Positions 17,999 through 25,471 of a stretch of 64,000 nucleotides of DNA are shown one piece after another (the first letter of the stretch is position 1; every line of letters starts with the position of its first letter). The DNA lies in the NCBI RefSeq assembly GCF_030450125.1, contig NZ_CP123923.1, positions 2,728,001 to 2,792,000 of the forward strand. Reading direction: 5' to 3'. Source of the DNA: Streptomyces sp. WP-1 (GTDB lineage Bacteria; Actinomycetota; Actinomycetes; Streptomycetales; Streptomycetaceae). The notes below the pieces were generated by a model. That model saw only the letters and a program-made list of their open reading frames with translations. It was not told the origin of the DNA and made no database searches. Both the position numbers and the translations under genes were made by a program.

Positions 17999-18116
17999 GA
18001 TTTACTCGGAGTAACAGCCGCCCCGATTGCCAAGATTTGGCAAAGCGGAGCGGCCTCAACGCCTTGTCGGCGAACCTCTCACCCCGGCGTCACGGGCCGT
18101 GGCGTTCAGCGACCGG

Positions 18117-19091
18117 TCAGAAAAGCGCCCGCGCGAGCGCCCTGCGAGCACCGATCACCCGGGGGTCCTCGGAGCCCACGACCTCGAACAGTTCCAGGAG
18201 CCGGCGTCGCACCGCGTCCCGGTCGTCACCCGCCGTGCGCCGCACGGTCTCGGTCAACCGCCCGAAGGCGTCCTCGACATGACCGCCCACCAGATCCAGG
18301 TCCGCGGCGGCGATCTGCGCGTCCGCGTCCTGGGGCCGCTCGGCCGCCTCCCGGCGCACCTTCTGCGGATCCATACCCTGCACCCGGCGCAGCAACTCGG
18401 CCTGCGCGAGACCGAGTTTGGCCTCGGGGTGGGCCGGGTCGTCGGCCAGCACGTTCCGGTAGGCGGTGACCGCGCCGTCCAGGTCGCCGGCGTCCAGGGC
18501 CTGGGCGGCCGCGTTCAGGAGCGACTCGTACGGGCCGACCGGGGCCTCGGCGCCCGCGCCGGCGCCGCCCGGCTGCGCGTCCGGGTCGACGGTCAGGCCG
18601 GTCAGACCGAAGCGCTCCTCGGCGACCTGCACCAGCTGGTCGAGGGTCCCGCGGATCTGCTCCTCGGCGGCCGTCCCCTGGAACAGGGGCAGGGCCTGGC
18701 CCGCCACGACGGCGAACACCGCCGGGATGCCCTGCACCCCGAACTGCTGCATCAACATCTGGTTGGCGTCGACGTCGATCTTGGCGAGGAGGAAGCGGCC
18801 GGCGTACTCGACGGCCAGTCGCTCCAGGACCGGGCTCAGCTGCTTGCAGGGCTGACACCACTCGGCCCAGAAGTCGATGACGACGGGCACCTCGGCGGAG
18901 CGCTGGAGAACCTCGCGCTCGAAGCCCGCCTCATCGACGTCGATGACGAGATCGGCCGGGGAGACGGCACCCGTGCCGCCCTGCCGGGCCGCTTCGGCGC
19001 GCGCCTGCTCGGCCTTGGCCTTGGCCTCCTGGGCCGCCTTCACCGCGGCGAGGTCGACCACGCCGCTCATGGACATGTTCCGTGGCTGCAT
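18117..19091 (-). CDS. Thioredoxin-TPR co-chaperone, YbbN/CnoX-like, 324 aa
   Basis: A short Ala/Lys/Glu helix (residues 15-40) precedes a thioredoxin domain (about 50-160) with VIDFWAEWCQPCKQLSPVLERLA. A TPR-like helical domain follows (LLNAAAQALDAGDLDGAVTAYRNVLADDPAHPEAKLGLAQ). The active site is CQPC rather than CGPC, so redox potential may differ. Family members protect unfolding proteins under oxidative stress and hand them to chaperonins. The ATG at 19091 has GGGGGAGG eight bases upstream. It stands alone. Confidence 0.9.
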   Translation of the reverse strand: MQPRNMSMSGVVDLAAVKAAQEAKAKAEQARAEAARQGGTGAVSPADLVIDVDEAGFEREVLQRSAEVPVVIDFWAEWCQPCKQLSPVLERLAVEYAGRFLLAKIDVDANQMLMQQFGVQGIPAVFAVVAGQALPLFQGTAAEEQIRGTLDQLVQVAEERFGLTGLTVDPDAQPGGAGAGAEAPVGPYESLLNAAAQALDAGDLDGAVTAYRNVLADDPAHPEAKLGLAQAELLRRVQGMDPQKVRREAAERPQDADAQIAAADLDLVGGHVEDAFGRLTETVRRTAGDDRDAVRRRLLELFEVVGSEDPRVIGARRALARALF

Positions 19092-19200
19092 GCGTCTATC
19101 CTCCCCCGATCCCGCGTCTGAAGAAAAAAGCGTCGATGTCCGGCGCCGGGTCCCCACCCGCGCCGTGCCGTTCTGCCCGCGTACGTCCGTCGCGAGCTTT

Positions 19201-19217
19201 CGCTACGACCCGTAGCG
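19201..19217. promoter_or_regulatory. Inverted repeat in the thioredoxin/TetR divergent region
   Basis: CGCTAC and GTAGCG are separated by five bases. On the minus strand, TTGCCA and TAGCGA nearby could form the thioredoxin promoter. Confidence 0.35.
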
Positions 19218-19298
19218 TAATGGCAATGAGGGGTCCCGCGACACCGCGTTCCGGTGATCTCCCTCACGACGCCACGAATCCGGCCGCCACCGGCCGGT

Positions 19299-19304
19299 TA
19301 TGGT
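19299..19304 (+). promoter_or_regulatory. -10 element TATGGT of a leaderless tetR gene
   Basis: TATGGT ends six bases before the ATG at 19311, and no ribosome site is present. This is the spacing expected when transcription starts at the A of the start codon. Confidence 0.45.
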
Positions 19305-19310
19305 CGGGGG

Positions 19311-19928
19311 ATGCAGAGCCGCACCCCCGCCAGCCGTCCCGGGCGTCCGCGCAGCGCCGCCGCGGACGCCGCGATCCTGGCCGCGACCCGGGAGGCGCTG
19401 GTGGAGCTGGGCTGGTCCAAGCTCACGCTCCAGGACGTGGCGATGCGCGCGGGGGTCGCGAAGACCACGCTGTACCGCCGCTGGGCCGGCAAGAACGAGC
19501 TGGTCGTCGACGCGGTCGCGGAACTCTTCGACGAGCTGCGGCTGCCGGACGCGGGCAGCCTGGCCGCCGACATCGAGGGCGTGGTCGTCCAGTTCGCGGC
19601 GCTCCTGGACCGCCCCGAGTGCCGCAGCGGGCTGATGGCGGTGGTCGCCGAGTCGACCCGCGACGAGCCCCTGCGCGAACGCATCCGCGCCTCGGTCGTG
19701 GAACGCCAGAAACGCCTGGTGGTCGAGGGCCGCTCACGCGCCCAGGCCCGCGGCGAACTCCCCCCGGAATCCGACCCCGAGGAAACCGCCCGCACCATCG
19801 ACCTGACCTTCGACATGGTCGCCGGCGCCGTCGTCCACCGCACCCTGGTCAGCGGCAAACCAGCCGACGCCCCCTGGATCCGAAGCTTCATCAGAGTCCT
19901 GCTGCTGGGCCTGTCGGCCCCGGCGTAA
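19311..19928 (+). CDS. TetR family regulator, 205 aa
   Basis: The N-terminal DNA-binding domain reads GRPRSAAADAAILAATREALVELGWSKLTLQDVAMRAGVAKTTLYRRWAGKNELV, the AcrR/TetR pattern with the RRW recognition helix common in actinomycetes. The C-terminal domain (about 80-200) fits the TetR_C_11-like group, with STRDEPLRERIRASVVERQ. The target is unknown; it diverges from the thioredoxin gene across 219 bp. Several downstream codons (AAA, TCA) are less biased than in neighbours. Confidence 0.9.
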   Translation: MQSRTPASRPGRPRSAAADAAILAATREALVELGWSKLTLQDVAMRAGVAKTTLYRRWAGKNELVVDAVAELFDELRLPDAGSLAADIEGVVVQFAALLDRPECRSGLMAVVAESTRDEPLRERIRASVVERQKRLVVEGRSRAQARGELPPESDPEETARTIDLTFDMVAGAVVHRTLVSGKPADAPWIRSFIRVLLLGLSAPA

Positions 19929-20303
19929 GGGGACCGGGCACGAACGGGCCGGCCCCCTGTCGGCCCACCGGGGCGGCCGTGGCCGAGAACCTCCGGGAAT
20001 CCCGCCCCGCCGGGGCCCGATGTCCGACCCCGAACCGGTCGCGGAGCCCGACGGCACCCGCACCGGCCCACTCGTCCAGGCCGATACCTGCCGGCTCGCC
20101 GGGCACGGCCGTCTCCGGTCCCCGCTCCGGCCCCGTGGCAACGAGTCCAGCCCCGCGCCAGCGGCACCCGCACGAGCCCACCAGGGGCCGACGGCCGGAG
20201 GGGACCGGCCCCCGGGGATCCCACTCGAATCCCGCCCCGCTTCCGCCCGATGACCGACCCGGCCACAGAGCCCACCTCGAAGCCCAGCCGGGCTCGGCCC
20301 CCG
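19929..20303. other. 375-bp gene-free gap with an imperfect direct repeat
   Basis: No supported gene. A block containing AATCCCGCCCCGC followed by CCGATG-TCCGACCC near 19997-20035 recurs near 20226-20262 as AATCCCGCCCCGC followed by CCGATG-ACCGACCC. This looks like a decayed duplication between the convergent tetR and icmA genes. Confidence 0.5.
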
Positions 20304-22004
20304 TCAGAACCCCGCCGGTTCCGTGTACGCGCCCCATTCGTCGCGCAGCACCCCGCAGATCTCGCCCAGGGTCGCCTCGGCGCGGGCCGCGGAGAGCATC
20401 GGTTCGATCATGTCGGAGCCGTCGCGGGCGGCGGCGAGGAGGGTGGTGAGGGAGGCGCGTACGGCGGTCTCGTCGCGGGCCGCCCTGCGCTCACCGAGGA
20501 GTCGGACCTGGGCCCGTTCCACCTCGTGGCCGACGCGCAGGATCTCCAGTTCGCCGGTGACGGAACCGGTGTGCGCGTTGACGCCCACCACCTTCTTCTC
20601 GCCCTTCTCCAGGGCCTGCTGGTAGCGGAAGGCGGACTCGGCGATCTCCCCGGTGAACCAGCCGTCCTCGATCCCCCGCAGGATCCCGGAGGTCATCGGC
20701 CCGATGGGATGCCGCCCGTCCGGACGGGCCGCCAGCCCCCGCTCCCTGATCCGCTCGAAGATCTTCTCCGCGTCCGCCTCGATCCGGTCGGTCAGCTGCT
20801 CGACGTACCAGGAGCCCCCCAGCGGATCCGCCACCGACGCGATTCCGGTCTCCTCCATCAGCACCTGCTGGGTGCGCAGCGCGATCTCCGCCGCCCGCTC
20901 ACTGGGCAGCGCCAGCGTCTCGTCCAGGGCGTTGGTGTGCAGCGAGTTCGTCCCGCCGAGCACCGCGGCCAGCGCCTCCACCGCCGTGCGCACCACGTTG
21001 TTGTACGGCTGCTGCGCGGTCAGCGAGACCCCGGCGGTCTGTGTGTGGAACCGCAGCCACTGCGCCTTCTCGCTCCGCGCCCCGTACACGTCCCGCAGCC
21101 ACCGCGCCCAGATCCGCCGCGCCGCACGGAACTTGGCGATCTCCTCGAAGAAATCCACATGGGCGTCGAAGAAGAACGACAGGCCGGGCGCGAACACATC
21201 GACGTCCAGGCCCCGGCTCATCCCCAGCTCGACGTACCCGAACCCGTCCGCGAGCGTGTACGCCAGCTCCTGCGCGGCCGTCGCCCCCGCCTCCCGGATG
21301 TGGTACCCGGAGACCGACAGCGGCTTGTAGGCGGGGATGCCGGCCGCGCAGTACTCCATGAGGTCGCCGATCAGCCGCAGATGCGGCTCCGGCCGGAAGA
21401 GCCACTCCTTCTGGGCGATGTACTCCTTGAAGATGTCCGTCTGGAGCGTGCCGTTGAGGACCGAGGGATCCACGCCCTGCCGCTCGGCCGCGACCAGGTA
21501 CATGCAGAACACGGGCACGGCGGGCCCGCTGATCGTCATCGAGGTGGTGACCTCGCCGAGCGGGATGTCCCGGAACAGGACCTCCATGTCGGCGGCCGAG
21601 TCGATCGCGACCCCGCAGTGCCCGACCTCGCCGAGCGAGCAAGGATCGTCCGAGTCCCGGCCCATCAGCGTGGGCATGTCGAACGCCACGGACAGCCCGC
21701 CGCCGCCCGCCGCGAGGATCATCTTGTAGCGCTCGTTGGTCTGCTCGGCGCTGCCGAACCCGGCGAACTGCCGGATGGTCCAGGCGCGCCCCCGGTAGCC
21801 GGTCGCGTACAGGCCCCGGGTGAACGGGTACTCCCCCGGCCAGCCGATCCGCTCGAATCCCTCGTACGTGTCCCCGGGCCGCGGCCCGTACACCGGCTCC
21901 ACCGGGTCCCCGGAGAGCGTGGAGAAGTCGGCGTCACGCTTGCGCGCGGCGTCGTATCGGGCCTGCCAGCGCCGGCGGCCCTCCTCGATGGCGTGAGCGT
22001 CCAT
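20304..22004 (-). CDS. icmA: Isobutyryl-CoA mutase large subunit, 566 aa
   Basis: This subunit carries out the coenzyme B12-dependent interconversion of isobutyryl-CoA and n-butyryl-CoA, linking valine breakdown to fatty acid and polyketide precursors. The two residues that separate this enzyme from methylmalonyl-CoA mutase are both of the Icm type: Phe80 in WTIRQFAGF (Tyr in Mcm) and Gln198 in TDIFKEYIAQ (Arg in Mcm). The protein lacks the B12-binding domain, so it needs the small subunit IcmB, which is not in this window. The ATG at 22004 gives the 566-residue length of the S. cinnamonensis protein. Expression is probably controlled by the palindrome at 22013-22036. Confidence 0.95.
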   Translation of the reverse strand: MDAHAIEEGRRRWQARYDAARKRDADFSTLSGDPVEPVYGPRPGDTYEGFERIGWPGEYPFTRGLYATGYRGRAWTIRQFAGFGSAEQTNERYKMILAAGGGGLSVAFDMPTLMGRDSDDPCSLGEVGHCGVAIDSAADMEVLFRDIPLGEVTTSMTISGPAVPVFCMYLVAAERQGVDPSVLNGTLQTDIFKEYIAQKEWLFRPEPHLRLIGDLMEYCAAGIPAYKPLSVSGYHIREAGATAAQELAYTLADGFGYVELGMSRGLDVDVFAPGLSFFFDAHVDFFEEIAKFRAARRIWARWLRDVYGARSEKAQWLRFHTQTAGVSLTAQQPYNNVVRTAVEALAAVLGGTNSLHTNALDETLALPSERAAEIALRTQQVLMEETGIASVADPLGGSWYVEQLTDRIEADAEKIFERIRERGLAARPDGRHPIGPMTSGILRGIEDGWFTGEIAESAFRYQQALEKGEKKVVGVNAHTGSVTGELEILRVGHEVERAQVRLLGERRAARDETAVRASLTTLLAAARDGSDMIEPMLSAARAEATLGEICGVLRDEWGAYTEPAGF

Positions 22005-22011
22005 ACCATCG

Positions 22012-22041
22012 AATTTACTTGGACGTCCTAGTAAATGTCGA
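22012..22041 (-). promoter_or_regulatory. icmA leaderless promoter occupied by a 24-bp operator
   Basis: On the minus strand a -35-like TCGACA (22041-22036), an 18-base spacer and a -10 TAAATT (22017-22012) end seven bases before the icmA ATG. A palindrome with halves ATTTACTTGGAC and GTCCTAGTAAAT (22013-22036, one mismatched pair) fills the spacer and most of the -10. No ribosome site is visible. Confidence 0.7.
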
Positions 22042-22047
22042 CGGCAA

Positions 22048-22075
22048 AGCCGCCGTACGGGGGGGTACGGCGGCT
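22048..22075 (-). terminator. Terminator of the DUF3817 gene
   Basis: AGCCGCCGTAC and GTACGGCGGCT (11 bp, perfect) close a six-G loop, 24 bases past the stop at 22100 and directly upstream of the icmA promoter. Confidence 0.85.
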
Positions 22076-22099
22076 GCGACCCGAAGAGCGCGGCGGAGC

Positions 22100-22438
22100 C
22101 TACGCCTCGGCGACGGCCGGGGTACGGCCGGCGATCTTGCCGTCCAGCTCCCGGCTGATCTTCCGCTCCACGAAGAACGCGGCGGTCGGGATGGTGCCCG
22201 CGAGCAGCACCCACAGCTGCTTGCCGACCGGCCACTTCGCCTTGGAGCCCAGGTCGAAGGCGAAGACCAGGTAGACCACGTACAGCCAGCCGTGGGCGAT
22301 GGCGACGGCACGGGTCACGTCGGCCGCGCCGCTGATGTCCAGCCCGTACTTCGCGATCATGCTCAGGCACAGGAGCACCAGCAGGACACCGGTGGTGTAG
22401 GCCATGACGCGGTAGCGGGTCAGCACGCTTTTCTTCAT
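22100..22438 (-). CDS. DUF3817 membrane protein, 112 aa
   Basis: Three membrane helices (YRVMAYTTGVLLVLLCLSMI, AVAIAHGWLYVVYLVFAFDL, QLWVLLAGTIPTAAFFVERK) and the motifs HGWLYVVYLVFAFDLGSKAKW and PTAAFFVERK define DUF3817 (YdzA-like), of unknown function. The ATG at 22438 follows a -10-like TACGCT by seven bases, suggesting a leaderless start; a GTG at 22456 is an alternative. It lies just downstream of a MarR gene. A second family member is at 24927-25271. Confidence 0.88.
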   Translation of the reverse strand: MKKSVLTRYRVMAYTTGVLLVLLCLSMIAKYGLDISGAADVTRAVAIAHGWLYVVYLVFAFDLGSKAKWPVGKQLWVLLAGTIPTAAFFVERKISRELDGKIAGRTPAVAEA

Positions 22439-22481
22439 GGAGTCGAGCGTAACCACCCGTTCCGGGAGATCTTGGCGGGGG

Positions 22482-22991
22482 TCACCCCTCGTCGAAGTCC
22501 AGCGCCGCGACCCGCAGCGGGCGGAACATCGCGAAGATCTCCCGGCACTCCTCCGCGTCGTACGCGCCGAGACCGAAGTCCATCGCCATGAGATCGCGGG
22601 AGGCCGCGTCGACCACCTCGCGGCCCTTGTCGGTGATCACGGCGAGGGTGCCGCGCCCGTCGTCGGGGTTGGGCCGCTTGGCGACCAGGCCCGACTTCAC
22701 CAGCCGGTCGACGGTGTTCGTCACGGACGTGGGATGCACCATGAGCCGCTCGCCGATCTTGGACATCGGCAGCTCGCCGGCCTTGGAGAAGGTGAGCAGC
22801 ACCAGCGCCTCGTAGCGGGCGAACGTCAGCCCGTACGGCTTGACCACCGCGTCCACCTCGGCGAGCAGGATCTGCTGGGCGCGCATGATCGAGGTGATCG
22901 CGGCCATGGACGGCACGTTGCCCCAGCGCTGCTGCCACAGCTCGTCGGCGCGGGCGATGGGGTCGAACGGGAGGCTGAGAGGCTTCGGCAC
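22482..22991 (-). CDS. MarR family regulator, 169 aa
   Basis: The winged-helix domain (about 35-140) is clear: RYEALVLLTFSKAGELPMSKIGERLMVHPTSVTNTVDRLVKSGLVAKRPNPDDGRGTLAVITDKGREV. The start is a GTG at 22991; a TAGGGT element eight bases before it and the lack of a ribosome site suggest a leaderless message. Direct repeats CCGGTCA upstream may be an autoregulatory site. Targets may include the adjacent DUF3817 gene, though only 43 bp separate them. Confidence 0.92.
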   Translation of the reverse strand: MPKPLSLPFDPIARADELWQQRWGNVPSMAAITSIMRAQQILLAEVDAVVKPYGLTFARYEALVLLTFSKAGELPMSKIGERLMVHPTSVTNTVDRLVKSGLVAKRPNPDDGRGTLAVITDKGREVVDAASRDLMAMDFGLGAYDAEECREIFAMFRPLRVAALDFDEG

Positions 22992-23009
22992 GTCATCAGA
23001 CCCTACCGG

Positions 23010-23027
23010 CCGGTCATATGCCGGTCA
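23010..23027. repeat. Direct repeat CCGGTCA x2 upstream of marR
   Basis: CCGGTCA occurs at 23010-23016 and 23021-23027, an 11-bp period (one helical turn), just upstream of the MarR promoter. It is a candidate autoregulatory site. Confidence 0.4.
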
Positions 23028-23133
23028 GCTCCGTCTCACCTTTCGGCCACCGAGGGCCATTTCCTCCCGGCTCCCGCACCGCAACCGCAATCGCACCCAC
23101 TCCCGCTCCCGCACCGGCACCGGGCCGCCGCCG

Positions 23134-23781
23134 TCACCGCCCGGCCCGCCGCAGGCGATGCCGTACGGCCCGCTGCGCCACCGGCCCCAGCTCCTCCAGC
23201 GCGGCCACCAGCGCGGCCAGCTGGTCCAGCGCGCCCAGCGCCGCCTCCGCGCCCTGCGCGTCGACCCCCTCGTACAGCTCGATCCCCACGAACGACGCGG
23301 CCACCGCCCGCGCAAGCCCCGCCGGGTCGACGAACTCGGCGACCGGGGTCGCGGCGAGCAGCCGGCCGAGCACCTGTTCGATCTCGACGATCCACAGCCG
23401 CAGTCCCGCCGCCGTCGCGGGCCCGAGCGCCGCGTGCGTGGGGGCGCCGGCGAGCAGCTGGCCGAGGAGGGCGACATGGCCGCCGTCCCGCTCGCGCTGA
23501 TGGATCTCCCGGGCGACGGCGAGCAGTTCGGACAGGGAGGCGACCGCGGCGAGCCGTTCGCGGTAGCGGGCGACCGCCTGCTCCGCGCCGTACCGGCAGG
23601 CCGCCGCGAGCAGCTCGTCCACCGTGCCGAAGTGGTAGAAGACCAGCGCCTGGTTGACGCCGGCCGCCGCGGCCACCGTACGGGCCGAGGTCTTGGCGAT
23701 GCCCTGCTCGGTGAGCGTGCGCAGGGCGCCCTCCAGCAGCCTGGTCTTGGTCTCCCGGGCCTTCGGCGTCTCGGGGCTCAC
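23134..23781 (-). CDS. TetR family repressor, 215 aa, coupled to the SRPBCC gene
   Basis: DNA-binding domain: KTRLLEGALRTLTEQGIAKTSARTVAAAAGVNQALVFYHFGTVDELL. The Ala/Leu-rich C-terminal ligand domain is unassigned. The GTG at 23781 overlaps the stop of the SRPBCC gene (GTGA), so both come from one message. Two palindromes in the promoter of that operon, at 24568-24585 and 24612-24629, are the likely autoregulatory sites. Confidence 0.92.
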   Translation of the reverse strand: MSPETPKARETKTRLLEGALRTLTEQGIAKTSARTVAAAAGVNQALVFYHFGTVDELLAAACRYGAEQAVARYRERLAAVASLSELLAVAREIHQRERDGGHVALLGQLLAGAPTHAALGPATAAGLRLWIVEIEQVLGRLLAATPVAEFVDPAGLARAVAASFVGIELYEGVDAQGAEAALGALDQLAALVAALEELGPVAQRAVRHRLRRAGR

Positions 23782-24542
23782 GCGGGTGCCTCCAGGCGCT
23801 TCTGGAGGGTGCGCAGCAGCCGCGGCGCCCGGATCCGGGTGGCGGGGGCGCGCAGGCAGCGGCGGGCGGCCGGGGTGCAGCCGAGCGGCGACTTGAACAG
23901 GGCGAGGCAGACCGCGGCGAGCAGCAGCACCGGGCACAGGTAGGCCATGGCGGCGGCGAACGATCCGAACAGGCGCGTCAGCCGCTCCAGGCGCAGCCCG
24001 CCGAGGCACGCGGCGAGCAGCAGGACGCGTACGACGATCTCGGCGAGCCAGTTGCGCAGGGCGCGCTCGGGGGTGATGCCACGCTCCAGCCAGAGCCGCA
24101 GCCGGTCGAAGGACCAGGCGGTGGCCCAGTCGAGCAGCGGGCGCACCAGCAGGCGGTCGGCGGCGGCGCCGAGGGCTCCGCCGCGGGGGCGGTAGTCGTA
24201 GCCGGTGAGGAAGCGCACGCCCCGGTCGTCGGGGACGTAGCGCCAGTAGCCGCTGCCCTCGGCGATCAGGCCGAGGGGGTGCGTGGAGGAGAAGCACAGG
24301 GCGGAGGCGCGGGTGCCGTCGGGGCGTTCCTTCTCGCCGGCCGAGACGCCGGTGCCGGAGAGGGTGAGGAAGGGGGGCAGGCGCGCGGTGAAGCGGAAGG
24401 GGCGCGGCTCGCCGGGGGCGCTCGGGAGGTGGTGGAGCTCGGTGACGAGCAGGTACCAGCGCCGGTGCAGGACGGGGTCCTGGGTGTGCGCCCACACCCG
24501 GTCGAGGTCGGCGCGTATGTGTGTCTCCGTATAGAGACCCAT
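23778..24542 (-). CDS. SRPBCC-like protein with membrane segment, 254 aa
   Basis: The first 160 residues resemble the START/polyketide-cyclase (SRPBCC) fold used to bind hydrophobic ligands: YTETHIRADLDRVWAHTQDPVLHRRWYLLVTELHHL, SGYWRYVPDDRGVRFLTGYDYRPRGG. The second half contains hydrophobic helices (AEIVVRVLLLAACLGGL, AAAMAYLCPVLLLAAVCLALF), so it may sit at the membrane. The ATG at 24542 has GGGGGA five bases upstream. The ligand is unknown. Coupling to a TetR suggests it handles the same small molecule that the repressor senses. Confidence 0.82.
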   Translation of the reverse strand: MGLYTETHIRADLDRVWAHTQDPVLHRRWYLLVTELHHLPSAPGEPRPFRFTARLPPFLTLSGTGVSAGEKERPDGTRASALCFSSTHPLGLIAEGSGYWRYVPDDRGVRFLTGYDYRPRGGALGAAADRLLVRPLLDWATAWSFDRLRLWLERGITPERALRNWLAEIVVRVLLLAACLGGLRLERLTRLFGSFAAAMAYLCPVLLLAAVCLALFKSPLGCTPAARRCLRAPATRIRAPRLLRTLQKRLEAPA

Positions 24543-24567
24543 GGTGTTCCCCCACGTCAGGCCGCCG

Positions 24568-24629
24568 TTTGAGCGACCGCTCAAAGGATCTTCGAGGAGA
24601 AGGTACTTCCCTTTGAGCGGTCGCTCAAA
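24568..24629 (-). promoter_or_regulatory. Paired TetR operators and promoter of the SRPBCC-tetR operon
   Basis: Two copies of an 18-bp palindrome, TTTGAGCGACCGCTCAAA (24568-24585) and TTTGAGCGGTCGCTCAAA (24612-24629), lie 44 bp centre to centre, about four helical turns. On the minus strand TTGAGC (24628-24623), a 17-base spacer and TACCTT (24605-24600) form a good promoter. The right copy covers the -35 and the left copy lies just after the expected start of transcription. Confidence 0.85.
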
Positions 24630-24630
24630 A

Positions 24631-24930
24631 CTACTGGTCGGCCAGGTGGCGTTCGACCGTCTCCACCTTGGAGGTGAGGCCGTCGGTGACACCGGGCCGG
24701 ATGTCGGCCTTGAGGACGAGGGAGACGCGCGGGGCGCGCGCTTCGACGGCGGCGACGGCGCGCCGGACGACGTCCATGACCTCGTCCCAGCTCTCGCCCT
24801 CGATCGAGGTGAACATGGCGTCGGTGCGGTTCGGCAGGCCGGACTCGCGGACCACGCGGACGGCGTCGGCGACGTACTCCCCGACGTCCTCGCCGACACC
24901 GAGGGGCGTCACGGAGAAGGCGACGATCAT
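24631..24930 (-). CDS. MTH1187/YqgV-family thiamine-binding protein, 99 aa
   Basis: A small ferredoxin-like fold protein with the family pattern [41 protein letters not shown] [24 protein letters not shown] and VLKADIRPG. Some members bind thiamine or its derivatives; others have unknown ligands. Its ATG overlaps the preceding DUF3817 stop (ATGA), so the two are co-translated. A TetR operator starts immediately after its end. Confidence 0.85.
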   Translation of the reverse strand: MIVAFSVTPLGVGEDVGEYVADAVRVVRESGLPNRTDAMFTSIEGESWDEVMDVVRRAVAAVEARAPRVSLVLKADIRPGVTDGLTSKVETVERHLADQ

Positions 24931-25271
24931 GCGTTCACGGCCTCTTCCTTGCGGGCACGGGCGGCGATCACGGCGTCCTCGGCCTCGCGGCGCAGCTTGC
25001 GCTCGGCGAAGAAGCCTCCGGTGGGCAGCACGGAGAGGACGAAGTAGAGGGCGGCGGTGCCGAGGCTCCACTTGGCGCGGTTCCAGGCGTCGGCCCAGAA
25101 GAGCACGTACAGGACGAACAGGACACCGTGGATCGCGCCCATCACGGGCACCGCGTTGAAGTCCGTGGTCCGCTTCAGCACCGAGCAGACGAGCAGGACG
25201 ATGAAGGACACGGCCTCGGGTGCGGAGACGAGGCGCAGGCGGCGGATGGCGGTGGCGGTCTTGATGTCCAC
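24927..25271 (-). CDS. DUF3817 membrane protein, 114 aa
   Basis: It is a paralogue of the protein at 22100-22438, with [50 protein letters not shown] and [17 protein letters not shown], giving three membrane helices. The GTG at 25271 follows AAGGTG by four bases. It is coupled to the thiamine-binding protein gene. Function unknown. Confidence 0.88.
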   Translation of the reverse strand: MDIKTATAIRRLRLVSAPEAVSFIVLLVCSVLKRTTDFNAVPVMGAIHGVLFVLYVLFWADAWNRAKWSLGTAALYFVLSVLPTGGFFAERKLRREAEDAVIAARARKEEAVNA

Positions 25272-25459
25272 GGGTCACCTTCGGTGGGAGTTGCGAGGAG
25301 TGGCGGCCGCCGGTCCGGCGGTTACGGAGCGCCGTCGGGGGCTACCGGTTTGTGAACGCACGCACAAGCGTTCCGCCATTGTGGCAAACCGCGCCCCTGG
25401 GGGTCCGCTCAGGGTGTGGCTCCACCCCCGGGTGCTGTTCGGTCCACCCGCGCTGCCGC

Positions 25460-25471
25460 TACGTTCCCAGC
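25460..25471 (+). promoter_or_regulatory. -10 element TACGTT of the AIM24 operon
   Basis: TACGTT at 25460-25465 lies six bases before the GTG at 25472. No ribosome site is visible, so a leaderless transcript is likely. Confidence 0.4.

Larger units (their letters stand above)
17495..18116. other. 622-bp intergenic region with palindromes, no convincing gene
   Basis: No reading frame here has good start signals or Streptomyces codon bias. It contains a perfect 18-bp palindrome (17704-17721, CTTCGCCGGCCGGCGAAG), an inverted repeat GTTACT-GGCT-AGTAAC (17871-17886), a long terminator-like hairpin (17955-17998) and TTACTCGGAGTAA (18002-18014). The rest looks like a long upstream region of the DUF6230 operon. 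Confidence 0.6.

Noticed and set aside
20304..22004. Methylmalonyl-CoA mutase as the product name.
   Set aside because: Phe80 and Gln198 and the lack of a B12-binding domain point to the isobutyryl-CoA mutase large subunit.
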